Counted from the first letter of the stretch, positions 50,503 to 58,470 are shown. The stretch: DNA of 64,000 nt from an uncultured Oscillibacter sp. (GCA_910577405.1 CAJTMG010000008.1:38272-102271), one strand, 5' to 3'. The notes: generated by a model from the sequence alone, not told the origin. Made by a program: numbers and translations.

Positions 50503-51729
50503 TTATTTCGTGTAGGCGCGGTGGAAAATCTTCTTGCCCTTCTTGATTACCACTCCTTCGCCCTGGAAATCCGACTGGTCAAATGCCGCCGCAGGGTCCG
50601 TCACCTTCTTGTCGTTGACACTCATACCTCCCTGCTGAATCAGACGGCGGGCTTCCCCGTTGGAGGGACACAGGCCGCAGGCGACCAAAAGCGTCAGAGC
50701 GCCGATTTTTCCATCCTCGAACTTCGCCGCAGGCAGCTCTGTCGACGGCATATTCGCTGTAGACCCCGCGCCGGAAAACAATCCCCGGGCTGTCTCCTGG
50801 GCCTTCTCCGCTTCCTCTTCCCCGTGGACCAGCTTCGTCAGCTCGTAGGCCAGTATCTCCTTTGCACGGTTCAGCTGGCTTCCTTCCCAATGGTCCATGG
50901 CGTCGATTTCCTCCAGCGGCAGGAACGTCAGCATTCGGATGCACTTCAATACGTCCGCGTCCCCTACGTTCCGCCAATACTGGTAGAAATCAAAGGGCGA
51001 CGTCTTGTTCGGGTCCAGCCATACCGCACCGCTGGCTGTCTTGCCCATCTTCTTCCCTTCCGAGTTCAGAAGCAGCGTGATGGTCATGGCATACGCGTCC
51101 TTACCCAGCTTCCGGCGGATCAGCTCCGTGCCGCCCAGCATATTGCTCCACTGGTCGTCGCCGCCAAACTGCATATTGCATCCCAAAGTCTGGTACATAT
51201 GGTAGAAATCGTAGGACTGCATTATCATGTAGTTGAATTCCAGAAAGCTCAGGCCCTTTTCCATCCGCTGCCTGTAGCATTCCGCACGGAGCATATTGTT
51301 CACGGAGAAGCACGCGCCTACTTCCCGCAGCAGTTCCACATAGTTCAGCTTCATCAGCCAGTCCGCGTTGTTTACCATAATGGCCTTGTCGTCCCCGAAT
51401 TCAATGAACCGCTCCATCTGCTTCTTGAAGCACGCGCAGTTGTGGGCAATCGTCTCCTCTGTCATCATCTGCCGCATATCTGTACGGCCAGAAGGGTCCC
51501 CTACCATTCCCGTGCCGCCGCCGATCAGGGCAATCGGACGGTTCCCTGCCATCTGAAGACGCTTCATCAGACAAAGCGCCATGAAATGCCCTACATGGAG
51601 ACTGTCCGCCGTGGGGTCAAAGCCAATATAAAATACTGCCTTCCCTCCGTTGACCAGCTCCCGGATCTCCGCTTCGTCCGTTACCTGCGCGATCAGGCCC
51701 CGGGCTTTCAGTTCTTCATAAATCTGCAT
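50503..51729 (-). CDS. tyrS: Tyrosyl-tRNA synthetase
   Basis: 408 residues, class I aminoacyl-tRNA synthetase with the HIGH-type box HVGH near residue 50, KMGKT as the KMSKS box and a C-terminal S4-like RNA-binding domain (ARRLIQQGGMSVNDKKV). AAGGAG precedes the chosen ATG. The T-box leader upstream indicates induction when tRNA-Tyr is uncharged. Confidence 0.96.
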   Translation of the reverse strand: MQIYEELKARGLIAQVTDEAEIRELVNGGKAVFYIGFDPTADSLHVGHFMALCLMKRLQMAGNRPIALIGGGTGMVGDPSGRTDMRQMMTEETIAHNCACFKKQMERFIEFGDDKAIMVNNADWLMKLNYVELLREVGACFSVNNMLRAECYRQRMEKGLSFLEFNYMIMQSYDFYHMYQTLGCNMQFGGDDQWSNMLGGTELIRRKLGKDAYAMTITLLLNSEGKKMGKTASGAVWLDPNKTSPFDFYQYWRNVGDADVLKCIRMLTFLPLEEIDAMDHWEGSQLNRAKEILAYELTKLVHGEEEAEKAQETARGLFSGAGSTANMPSTELPAAKFEDGKIGALTLLVACGLCPSNGEARRLIQQGGMSVNDKKVTDPAAAFDQSDFQGEGVVIKKGKKIFHRAYTK

Positions 51730-51915
51730 ATTGTTTCTCCTTCTTACTTTTTTATTGCTGAAATAAATTGTTCCTTTTGATTTCGGTACAGCTTCCGCTT
51801 TCAAAAGAAAATTCGGCTATCCAGGGCATCAAAATCCGGCGCGGCATGGCGTACAAAATATATGCTCGTCATATCCATTCTCTTTTGCTTCCCATCCGAC
51901 CGCTTCAATTCCAAA

Positions 51916-52182
51916 AACAGAAAAATCCCTCCGCCCCAGGGGGACAGAGGGCGAATTCACTTCGCGGTACCACCTCTGATTCGCCGCCCTCTTGCGAAAA
52001 CGGCCTCATTCCTACGCTGTAACGGGCGTTCCCGTGCGCGCCTACTGGTACGGTCTGCTTTCCGTCGTTCGGGCGCCGGCTCCGAGGGGTATTCGCCGCC
52101 GGACTCCCTCCCTCTTCCACCATGCCGGGGGTTCTCTTTGCGGAGCGCTCGTCGGTTACTGGACCTCTTCATCGCTGTTCTG
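51916..52182 (-). ncRNA. T-box riboswitch leader of tyrS
   Basis: The reverse strand carries the conserved T-box sequence AGGTGGTACCGCG (51961-51981 region), followed by a strong GC-rich terminator stem and ATTTTT at 51916-51951. In the Stem I region an AATACC context offers a UAC specifier codon (tyrosine), agreeing with the downstream gene. Uncharged tRNA-Tyr would stabilise the antiterminator. Confidence 0.9.
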
Positions 52183-52188
52183 GGCAGT

Positions 52189-52217
52189 ATTTTAGCAGAC
52201 GGATTCCAGATTGTCAA
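52189..52217 (-). promoter_or_regulatory. Sigma-A promoter of the T-box/tyrS unit
   Basis: Reverse-strand TTGACA and TAAAAT with a 17-nt spacer, placing the start point at the beginning of the T-box leader. Confidence 0.85.
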
Positions 52218-52449
52218 CCTCTTGACGGCGCAGTTTTTGCTCCTTGCTGTAAAAATACCGCTGTTCCCTGCTTCCGCTTGTATCAAAACCCTTATTCGTG
52301 CGCTTTCTTTTACAGTTGCCGTTCTCACTGTCACTGCTTTGTCGCCTTTTGCAATATCCAGCTTGGTTGCCCCGGACAGCCTCTGCACATAGAATGAATC
52401 AGCGGGATCGTCTCTTCCCGCATTCCTTTTATATGGAGGTTTTCTTTTT
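52218..52449 (+). promoter_or_regulatory. Upstream region of the cotJ genes
   Basis: Non-coding gap between the divergent tyrS promoter and the cotJ start. It holds CATAGAAT at 52388-52395, which fits a sigma-E -10, but I cannot find a matching -35 at 13-15 nt, so a sigma-E promoter is only suggested. Nothing else is recognised. Confidence 0.35.
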
Positions 52450-52908
52450 ATGGAGAAGCCTAATCCGATTCCTGCGCCCGGCTGCGGCTCTATGACAGGT
52501 TCCCTGCCCAATGGCTGCGGCGCTCTGGTGTTTCCTTATATCCCTATGCAGGAGCCTAATCCGCCCAGGTTCAGTCGTACAGAGGCCCTTCAGACCGGTA
52601 CCCTCTTCCCCGGTCTGGATTTGCCCTTCAAAGCCGCTATCCAGGCCCATACCCAACTGCCTAATACCGCACTCGTCGAGCTTATGGCCCTGGATTTCGC
52701 TATCAAAGAACTTAACCTCTATCTGGATACCCATGCCAATGATCAGGAGGTCCTCCAGCTCTATTGGTCCTATATCAAATTGGCCGAGGAGGGCCGGCAG
52801 AAATATGAGAAAATGTGCGGGCCCCTTACCGCTTCCAATCTGACCCCTGAGGACGGTTATGCCTGGCTTAAAGACCCGTGGCCTTGGGATTTGGGAGGTA
52901 ATAGCTGA
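52450..52908 (+). CDS. cotJB: Spore coat proteins CotJA and CotJB fused in one gene
   Basis: 152 residues. Residues ~27-60 match CotJA (VFPYIPMQ and EALQTGTLFPGLDLPF) and residues ~75-150 match CotJB (LDFAIKELNLYLDTHANDQE, MCGPLTASN, WLKDPWPWD). In Bacillus these are two separate genes of the cotJABC operon; here there is no stop or start between them. The following cotJC start shares one base with the stop. The products are components of the inner spore coat. Confidence 0.85.
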   Translation: MEKPNPIPAPGCGSMTGSLPNGCGALVFPYIPMQEPNPPRFSRTEALQTGTLFPGLDLPFKAAIQAHTQLPNTALVELMALDFAIKELNLYLDTHANDQEVLQLYWSYIKLAEEGRQKYEKMCGPLTASNLTPEDGYAWLKDPWPWDLGGNS

Positions 52909-53006
52909 TGTTTGTTTATGAGAAGAAACTTCAATACCCTGTCAGAGTCAAAAACCCTAACCCGAAGCTGGCCGCCGTCATTATTTCCCAGTACGGTGGA
53001 CCTTAC
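52908..53006 (+). pseudogene. cotJC: cotJC truncated by the adjoining element
   Basis: The first ~32 codons (MFVYEKKLQYPVRVKNPNPK... then SQYGGP) match the N-terminus of the manganese-catalase-like coat protein CotJC, with a good GGGAGG ribosome site. Full-length CotJC is about 190 residues, but after the QYGGP codons the frame diverges and reads 45 unrelated residues antisense to an element gene. The rest of the gene is not in the window. It may be lost or lie beyond the element's other end. Confidence 0.85.
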
Positions 53007-53010
53007 TCCA
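52990..53010. other. Candidate left attachment site in cotJC
   Basis: The CotJC similarity ends within CAGTACGGTGGACC. If a site-specific recombinase inserted the element, its core should be here and recur at the right end. This is inference; no second copy is visible. Confidence 0.35.
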
Positions 53011-53020
53011 TCAGACTACG

Positions 53021-53050
53021 AAAAAGCCGGAGCGATTTTGCTCCGGCTTT
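53021..53050 (-). terminator. Terminator at the left edge of the element
   Basis: A perfect 11-bp stem (AAAGCCGGAGC with GCTCCGGCTTT) with a 6-nt loop; on the reverse strand it ends in a T-run. It closes the 13-gene unit and also blocks transcription from cotJ into the element. Confidence 0.85.
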
Positions 53051-53052
53051 CG

Positions 53053-53262
53053 CTATTTTACACCACGGCGGCGCTCTTGGCAATCCCCTTCCCCGCTGCT
53101 CTCGAAGAACTCAGCCTTCCCCTGGAACAGCGTGTTTAGGTAGGTAGTCTTCAGCCATGTCGCCAGCCTGCGGCGCTGATCGTCGTCCAGGTCATCGGTG
53201 TTCACCAGCTCATCTCCGATATGTACGAAGGATACCGTCCGTATCTCCTGCTTCTTCGCCAC
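53053..53262 (-). CDS. Small element protein, unknown
   Basis: 69 residues, charged, with ELVNTDDLDDDQRRRLATWLK forming a likely helix. GGAGGTGG precedes the ATG. It is the last gene of the left transcription unit. Family not recognised. Confidence 0.6.
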   Translation of the reverse strand: MAKKQEIRTVSFVHIGDELVNTDDLDDDQRRRLATWLKTTYLNTLFQGKAEFFESSGEGDCQERRRGVK

Positions 53263-53300
53263 ATGGCCCCACCTCCCTCTTACAGAGTATTCAGCAGAAG

Positions 53301-53657
53301 CTACTGCTTATGACCATATCGGATTTCCGGCAGCCAGTCATACCGCTCCTCAAATGGGATGAAGTCGCCGCTGTCTCCGCAGATGCGCTTCAGGACTTCA
53401 TCCATCTTTGCCCTGGCATAGTCGGCCTCCGGGTTCAGCGTCAGGGCATCGAAGAACTTGTCATAGTACCGGCCCCAGGCTTCCAGCACCTTCTTCAGCC
53501 GAGCGTGGCCGAACACGTCTTTCCCCATGACCTCCGGGTCGTTCAATGTGAACATGAGGGTGTCCGTCATGTACTGCACGAAGGTCTGCCTGGTGGCATC
53601 CTGGAGCGTTCGCTTATTCTTCTCCTGGCGGGCCAGGTAGTCGTTTTTCTTCCCCAT
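53301..53657 (-). CDS. Element protein, unknown
   Basis: 118 residues, predicted helical, with a basic N-terminus (GKKNDYLARQEKNKR) and an aromatic C-terminal part (ERYDWLPEIRYGHK). Family not recognised. It starts 3 nt after the upstream gene's stop. Confidence 0.65.
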   Translation of the reverse strand: MGKKNDYLARQEKNKRTLQDATRQTFVQYMTDTLMFTLNDPEVMGKDVFGHARLKKVLEAWGRYYDKFFDALTLNPEADYARAKMDEVLKRICGDSGDFIPFEERYDWLPEIRYGHKQ

Positions 53658-53660
53658 GGC

Positions 53661-53915
53661 TCACACCAAATACCGACACATGAAATTGCCAAAGCTGTCG
53701 AAGTCGGACCAGTCGGCCGTGTCCTCTTCATCTGCGGCTACGGCCTCCCACAGCTCCCGCAGGTCGCTGTCATAGCTGGCGGTATCCACGTCAAGGTTGT
53801 GGTGGAGACAGTACGCTGTCCACAGCATCCTGAAGTGGTCACGGCAAATGTCTTCATCGAAGCAGCTCTGCATGGCGAAGGACGCCATGAACTTGAACTC
53901 AGCGTTTCTATCCAT
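53661..53915 (-). CDS. Small acidic element protein
   Basis: 84 residues, strongly acidic (net charge well below zero; VAADEEDTADWSDFDSF) with several aromatic residues. DNA-mimic or antirestriction activity is conceivable from composition alone, but there is no family match. Confidence 0.6.
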   Translation of the reverse strand: MDRNAEFKFMASFAMQSCFDEDICRDHFRMLWTAYCLHHNLDVDTASYDSDLRELWEAVAADEEDTADWSDFDSFGNFMCRYLV

Positions 53916-53927
53916 CGTTTTCCCTCC

Positions 53928-54461
53928 TTAGCTTCCGGTGTTGAAGCTCACCCCGGCGAAGTCATCGGCGCTCAGGACGTACTCTCCATCCTTCCATGCC
54001 TGCTCCACCTTGGACTTGGCCTCCTCCCAGCTCGCGGCCTCCACAGGGACCACGCGCTTCAGGTACTCCATGATGACGATGTTGTACCGGCGGATCACCG
54101 GCGGGATGACCGCGGCCGCCTTCTCCATGAGCCCGCTCAGGATAAGGTCATCTTTCCGCAGGTCGAGGATATAGCTCTCGTCCCGCTGCTCTTTGCCGGT
54201 GGCATCCAGCAGAAGCTCCTCATTCATCTCCTGGCAGAACTCGACTGCCTCCCGGATGGTGTAGGGCTGGTCGTTGGTGTACCCGTACTTCTCCTCTTCC
54301 TCAGTATCGTGCAGCTTTACCTGGTACTGCTCATCGGACACCAGGGAAAAGCCGTGGCCTTCCATGTATCCGAGCACGATGTCGGCTTCCACCAGGTTCA
54401 TCTGGACCCCCTGCCGAACGGCAACGGCTACCAGGTCTTCGGGGGTCTTAATCTCACTCAT
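53928..54461 (-). CDS. Element protein with DpnD/PcfM-like C-terminus
   Basis: 177 residues. The N-terminal ~125 residues are unrecognised; the last ~40 (VEAASWEEAKSKVEQAWKDG, then EYVLSADDFAGVSF) match the DpnD/PcfM fold seen in conjugative plasmids and phages. Function unknown. It is one of two such proteins in this unit. Confidence 0.7.
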   Translation of the reverse strand: MSEIKTPEDLVAVAVRQGVQMNLVEADIVLGYMEGHGFSLVSDEQYQVKLHDTEEEEKYGYTNDQPYTIREAVEFCQEMNEELLLDATGKEQRDESYILDLRKDDLILSGLMEKAAAVIPPVIRRYNIVIMEYLKRVVPVEAASWEEAKSKVEQAWKDGEYVLSADDFAGVSFNTGS

Positions 54462-54474
54462 TTACGCTCCTCCT

Positions 54475-54735
54475 TTATTCGATGCTGACATACCACCAGC
54501 CGGTGTATCGGTCTTGCTCATCATTACGCTCATCCTCTTCGGGGTCATAATGCCCGTAGAGAACCGTCATCTCTTCGCCCTGGGCATTGTATAACTGCCA
54601 CAGCAGATCAGCTATGGCCTCGGCCGCCGACTCTGTTCTGCAAAGAATCTCGGTCCCGTCACTCCAGACTCCACCTTCCGAATAGTCTCTGAGGTGGTCT
54701 GTAATCAGTGAGAACCACTCATGTCTTTCTTCCAT
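54475..54735 (-). CDS. Small element protein, unknown
   Basis: 86 residues from the ATG behind AGGAGG (MEERHEWFSLITD). Alternating helix and aromatic strand, ending GWWYVSIE. No family recognised. Confidence 0.6.
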   Translation of the reverse strand: MEERHEWFSLITDHLRDYSEGGVWSDGTEILCRTESAAEAIADLLWQLYNAQGEEMTVLYGHYDPEEDERNDEQDRYTGWWYVSIE

Positions 54736-54752
54736 CAGCCTAATCCTCCTAC

Positions 54753-54917
54753 TTATCCAATGACGACCACAACGGTATTGGCTTGGTCGTACTCCTTGCC
54801 CCTGTACGGTTCGACCGAGATATTGACGAAGCATCCAGCCTCAGACTGCTTGTGATTGATTTGGCTAACCACCATGTCGGCATCGTCCTTGTGGATATAA
54901 AGCCTGCTTTTGCCCAT
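54753..54917 (-). CDS. 54-residue element protein
   Basis: A short frame beginning MGKSRLYIHKDD and ending NTVVVVIG, behind AAGGAG, in the gap between its neighbours with the same orientation and spacing as the rest of the operon. Family not recognised. Confidence 0.65.
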   Translation of the reverse strand: MGKSRLYIHKDDADMVVSQINHKQSEAGCFVNISVEPYRGKEYDQANTVVVVIG

Positions 54918-54937
54918 AGTTCGCTCCTTCCTGTATC

Positions 54938-55225
54938 TTATCCATCCATCTCCCTCCCCACGAAGATGCCGGCGTAGACCTGGCCGCCTATCAGGTAGTG
55001 GTAGTAGTGGTGGCCTTCCTGGATATCCTCAGCTCTGAGCGGAACCGGTCGGAGCACCAGCGGGTGGACTCCGACCATCACAACGTACTCCCCGGCCGGG
55101 ACCAGGCGCTTCATCCAGCCTTCTGGAGCGGAGGCCGTCGTGCGGCCTCCGTCCATGCAGCAGATCGCCTCGGCCTCCTCATTGGGGCAGAACAGGGACA
55201 TCTGCTCAAACTGGGCGGCCATCAC
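54938..55225 (-). CDS. Small element protein, unknown
   Basis: 95 residues with a QMSLFCP segment near the N-terminus and a beta-rich part (EYVVMVGVHPLVLRPVPL). It overlaps the next gene upstream by 4 nt (coupled translation). A second Met follows the first. Confidence 0.62.
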   Translation of the reverse strand: MMAAQFEQMSLFCPNEEAEAICCMDGGRTTASAPEGWMKRLVPAGEYVVMVGVHPLVLRPVPLRAEDIQEGHHYYHYLIGGQVYAGIFVGREMDG

Positions 55226-55683
55226 CCGCGTTTCCTCTTACTCTTCTCGATGATGGGCGCGGCGACCGTGCGGATTTTCTCCAGCAGGGACTCATCGTAG
55301 ATTCGGTAGTGGAACGCTGCGGACACCTCGTTACGGTTCCCGTGGAAGTCTACAAATCCTTCACCATATCCTTTAGCTTTGCCTCTGCAATCCACAAACA
55401 GGTCATCCGGTTCCGTGAACGTATGTCCTCGGCTCTCCATCTCCGCCAACATATCGAAGGGGTCCGCATAGAACCCATGGAAGTGGAAGTAGGCACCGCC
55501 GTTGGCAAGCAACTCTGCTATCTGAGCCTCGCGCTCTTTTTCCTTCCAGCTTTCATCCGGCTCCCGCCGGTTGACCACGAAGTGCTCCTTGCCGTCTTTG
55601 AGCATGAAGATGGGGTACATCATGCAGTCGCCAGTGAAAGGCGAACGATCAAACCAACCGGACTTCTCGATAATCTCTATCAT
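55222..55683 (-). CDS. Element protein, unknown
   Basis: 153 residues from MIEIIEKSGW after GGGAGG. Mixed alpha/beta with several His and aromatic residues (AYFHFHGFYADPFDM) and a basic tail (EKSKRKRG). Not recognised. Confidence 0.63.
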   Translation of the reverse strand: MIEIIEKSGWFDRSPFTGDCMMYPIFMLKDGKEHFVVNRREPDESWKEKEREAQIAELLANGGAYFHFHGFYADPFDMLAEMESRGHTFTEPDDLFVDCRGKAKGYGEGFVDFHGNRNEVSAAFHYRIYDESLLEKIRTVAAPIIEKSKRKRG

Positions 55684-55699
55684 CAGACTGCCTCCCATC

Positions 55700-56431
55700 T
55701 CAGCATCCGCAGCTACCCAAGCGGGTTTCCGTTGCGGTCGCCATCCAGTCATCCAGGCTCTCGCCGACATCCGTTCTGATGGTCCAGTGCCGATTGTGAG
55801 CGTTGAAGTGACGCAGCAGGTGGAGCATCCCAGGGTCCTTCTCATCCACCCACAGGGAGAAGTTCGGGAAGTCCCTACCGCACGGGAAATGAACGAACTT
55901 CTTCGCTCCGGTCCTCCGGTCTTCCTCCAGCTCCCGCAGCTCCAGGTCGTAGATGAATTTATGGACGGCCTCTCGGCGGGCGGTCATCTCCGGGTCGAAC
56001 CGGAACTCATCGCCATAGTTGAGGCGGCCGGCGCCTCCGCTTCGGGTGTAGTCTTCAGGAAAAACGCGGTAGCCGCCCAGGTCAGGGACCACCTTCACGG
56101 CCTCGAAGCTGGCACCAAGTCTGTTGACAATCTTCAGGATAGCGGCCTCCGTGTACTCAAACGCCCGATAGTTCTTGTGATAGATGCTGTGCCGGTTCTC
56201 ATCGTCGTTCGGCTCCTCATCCGTGACGTAGAAGCAGGAGGAAACGAAGCCGGTGTACGGCCACTTGTAGCACGACGGGCTGTGCTTCGTCCGCTCAGTC
56301 CCGGTCATCTCCAGGTACACCGCCCGCCCATCGTCCAGGTGGAACGCGGTGCGGATGCGGCAGTTGCCGACGGTGGCCTTACTGATGGGGGCGCCGCTCC
56401 AGCCGGCGCCCTCGAAGTACAGGGTTTTCAT
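55700..56431 (-). CDS. Element protein, unknown (largest in the cluster)
   Basis: 243 residues with a beta-rich N-terminal half (MKTLYFEGAGWSG, YLEMTGTERTKHSPS) and a helical C-terminal half. A Gly-rich RSGGAGRLNYGDEF segment is echoed by TRAGGGGRAEI in the gene at 62201. It overlaps its upstream neighbour by 4 nt. No known domain recognised. Confidence 0.65.
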   Translation of the reverse strand: MKTLYFEGAGWSGAPISKATVGNCRIRTAFHLDDGRAVYLEMTGTERTKHSPSCYKWPYTGFVSSCFYVTDEEPNDDENRHSIYHKNYRAFEYTEAAILKIVNRLGASFEAVKVVPDLGGYRVFPEDYTRSGGAGRLNYGDEFRFDPEMTARREAVHKFIYDLELRELEEDRRTGAKKFVHFPCGRDFPNFSLWVDEKDPGMLHLLRHFNAHNRHWTIRTDVGESLDDWMATATETRLGSCGC

Positions 56432-56808
56432 GCGGACACCTCCTCTCTCTCGGCGAGCCGGCGGGCAGCTTCCTTCAGGATGCAAACGCCCTCAGAGTTG
56501 CTCGCGGCGTTGATTCCATGCTTCCGATACAGCTCCCAGATACCTCCGCCGATAAACCGGCAGTCGCCGCCCTTGCACACAAAACCGGATGCCACGTCCC
56601 AGGGGCCCATAGCCGTATTGTTCAAGTTCGGATCGTTCTTCAGCCTCTTGCGGATGGTCTCCATCGGGAACGGGATGAAGCGGGCCACCTCGTCCAGCCC
56701 ACCGAGGAACTCAATGGCTCTCCCGTAGATGTCGGAGTGGCTCAGCCGCTCCCCGGTCTTTGCGTCGATGTCGCAGCACTTGACGCCGATAGCTTCCTGA
56801 ATAGTCAT
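56428..56808 (-). CDS. Element protein with possible HTH segment
   Basis: 126 residues; AIEFLGGLDEVARFIPFPMETIRKRLK looks like a helix-turn-helix-like helical pair but I cannot name a family. GFVCKGGDCRF adds a cysteine pair. The start shares one base with the stop of the gene upstream. Confidence 0.6.
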   Translation of the reverse strand: MTIQEAIGVKCCDIDAKTGERLSHSDIYGRAIEFLGGLDEVARFIPFPMETIRKRLKNDPNLNNTAMGPWDVASGFVCKGGDCRFIGGGIWELYRKHGINAASNSEGVCILKEAARRLAEREEVSA

Positions 56809-57044
56809 TACTCTCTCCCCTTCCTGGCTTCCGCCATGATAGCATCCATGTTCTTCTCCAGCAGGAACATCATGTCCTGCTTCCGGCTCGCCAGCATATT
56901 GCTCAGCTCCGCACGGACGGCGGCCGGGTTGATGGTCCGGCAGTTACAATGAACAGCCAAAATCAGGTCGTCGAAGGTCAGACCGTCCAGCAGGCTGTCG
57001 CAGGTCAGCAGGTCTTCTCCGAGCTTCCATTCTCTTTCAGGCAT
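56808..57044 (-). CDS. Small element protein, unknown
   Basis: 78 residues from MPEREWKLGEDL after GGAGGTG. Helical; conserved-looking AVHCNCRTINPAAVRAELSNML. It overlaps the small gene upstream by 8 nt. No family recognised. Confidence 0.6.
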   Translation of the reverse strand: MPEREWKLGEDLLTCDSLLDGLTFDDLILAVHCNCRTINPAAVRAELSNMLASRKQDMMFLLEKNMDAIMAEARKGRE

Positions 57045-57192
57045 CGTTGCCCACCTCCAAAATCTCGCCGTTCTTCTCATCGGCGTCGTATTCCCAGGCC
57101 ATCTCGCAAGCCTTGTCGATGGCCTCGTCCTCGGACTCGGCCTCGACGGTCAGGGTGGTCACGGATGTGACCTTCACGGTGTACTCCTTCAT
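57037..57192 (-). CDS. 51-residue DpnD/PcfM-like protein
   Basis: MKEYTVKVTSVTTLTVEAES followed by DEAIDKACEMAWEYD and a final GEILEV matches the compact DpnD/PcfM pattern. GGGGGTGA precedes the ATG. It overlaps the next gene by 8 nt. Confidence 0.7.
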   Translation of the reverse strand: MKEYTVKVTSVTTLTVEAESEDEAIDKACEMAWEYDADEKNGEILEVGNDA

Positions 57193-57207
57193 CAGCTCAC
57201 CCCCTTC

Positions 57208-57774
57208 TCAAATCTCCATCGGGACAAACTCGGGGTGCTCACGGCTGTACCGCCGGCTCCACTCTGTCCCGAATTTGTACTGGATTGCTGCCTCATACTG
57301 CCACGCGCACTCGCCCTCGACATCGTAGTCCCAGTCGCAGGCTTCCATGCGCTCGTCAGAGTACCAGTAGAGGTTTCCGGTCTCAGTGTCCATGTGGTCA
57401 TCCGCGCTGGACATCTCGGCGTACACGATGTCGGACATCTTGGGGAACGGCTCGCCACTCAGGATTTCCTCAGCGGTGATAACGACCTCGCTGCCGTCCT
57501 TGTAAATCAGGTGGTACATCTGGTCATTGTGGAAGCGGTCAATCACCCGACCGATGAGCTCCTGCCGACGCCGGTCATACCGCTCGTTGGTCTGCCAGTT
57601 GAAGTGGGCTAGGGATTCCGGGCTGACATCCAGCGCGGCATTGTCATCCAGTTCCTCTTTCCGGCGGGCCTCCAGTTCAGCCAGCTCTGCTTTGAGCATG
57701 GCCTGAACATCTTTCTTGTCATGCCGGGTATACCACATATCGTTCTTGATGTACTTCAGAATGTCCCTCTTCAT
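57208..57774 (-). CDS. First gene of the left element unit, unknown
   Basis: 188 residues from MKRDILKYIKND after AAGGAGGG. An N-terminal charged helical region (DVQAMLKAELAELEARRKEE) is followed by an acidic part. It lies directly behind the promoter at 57831-57859. No family recognised. Confidence 0.65.
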   Translation of the reverse strand: MKRDILKYIKNDMWYTRHDKKDVQAMLKAELAELEARRKEELDDNAALDVSPESLAHFNWQTNERYDRRRQELIGRVIDRFHNDQMYHLIYKDGSEVVITAEEILSGEPFPKMSDIVYAEMSSADDHMDTETGNLYWYSDERMEACDWDYDVEGECAWQYEAAIQYKFGTEWSRRYSREHPEFVPMEI

Positions 57775-57795
57775 CTCTGGACCCTCCTTCAAAAA

Positions 57796-57813
57796 CTGAC
57801 CGTCTTGGATAAG
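57796..57813. promoter_or_regulatory. Degenerate second operator in the left-unit leader
   Basis: CTGACCGTCTTGGATAAG matches the perfect palindrome CTTACCGTCTTGGTAAG found at the corresponding place in the right unit, with a few changes. Confidence 0.45.
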
Positions 57814-57830
57814 TTTTTTATCATGGTCAC

Positions 57831-57859
57831 ATTCTAACTTACCGACGCGGTAATGTCAA
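57831..57859 (-). promoter_or_regulatory. Promoter with embedded palindrome, left element unit
   Basis: Reverse-strand TTGACA and TAGAAT with a 17-nt spacer. The spacer contains TTACCG-CGT-CGGTAA, a perfect 6-bp inverted repeat placed where a bound repressor would block polymerase. About 36 of 37 bases around it are identical to the promoter at 63573. Confidence 0.85.
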
Positions 57860-57994
57860 GTCAAAAATGAAAATTAGCAAAATATTTTTTGCTATCAACA
57901 AAACACTTGATTCTCGCAACTTTTGAAGGGATTTCACGGATTTTACCTGGATTGTTCTGAACCGGACGAACTTACCGCTGTGGGAAGCTGTTGT
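57860..57994. other. AT-rich spacer between the two element units
   Basis: No ORF or clear terminator is visible. It includes AAATATTTTTTGC-type AT-rich DNA similar to that upstream of the other promoter. Confidence 0.4.
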
Positions 57995-58468
57995 CTACTT
58001 CATCTCGCTGTCCGGGAGGCCGCTGTAACGCGCCCAGAACTTCTTAGACGCGCCCTTGCTCACGGGGGATATATGATTATCCCCGCCATCCCAAAGCTGG
58101 TAATAGGCCAGGAAATAGGCCCCTGACGGGTCTTTGAAGAGCTCCATATAGAACTCTTCGCTGTGCTCCGCCTTGCTGGTGCAGAGGGACTCCGCCTTGC
58201 TGGTGTCATAGGTCACTCCGTCCACCATCTGTACCACCCGCGGGCTGCTGCTGTTCCCCAGGGCGGGGAGCTCCATGCCGGCGGTGCTGACCATCTTCAC
58301 GGTGTAGCCGGCCATGCTCAGGGCTTTCGTCAACTCATCGAAGGTCAGGGTGTCGTTCTTCAGCCGGCCGCTGAGATTCTGAGGGCTCCAACCCATGAAC
58401 TCGGCCAGCTCCCTCTGGGTCTTGCCGGCGCTCACCAGAGCGGAGCGAATCATATCAGATGCTTTCAT
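57995..58468 (-). CDS. XRE-type HTH protein, candidate element regulator
   Basis: 157 residues with an N-terminal Cro/cI-like helix-turn-helix (SALVSAGKTQRELAEFMGWS, QNLSGRLKND) and a C-terminal part with no named domain. It is the last gene of the right unit, just before the second promoter, and is the only clear DNA-binding protein here. It may therefore bind the duplicated operators; this is inference. Confidence 0.8.
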   Translation of the reverse strand: MKASDMIRSALVSAGKTQRELAEFMGWSPQNLSGRLKNDTLTFDELTKALSMAGYTVKMVSTAGMELPALGNSSSPRVVQMVDGVTYDTSKAESLCTSKAEHSEEFYMELFKDPSGAYFLAYYQLWDGGDNHISPVSKGASKKFWARYSGLPDSEMK

Positions 58469-58470
58469 CT

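Noticed and set aside
52388..52395. CATAGAAT as a firm sigma-E promoter for cotJAB
   Set aside because: Only the -10 fits; no -35 was found, so it is recorded only as a weak possibility in the upstream-region entry.
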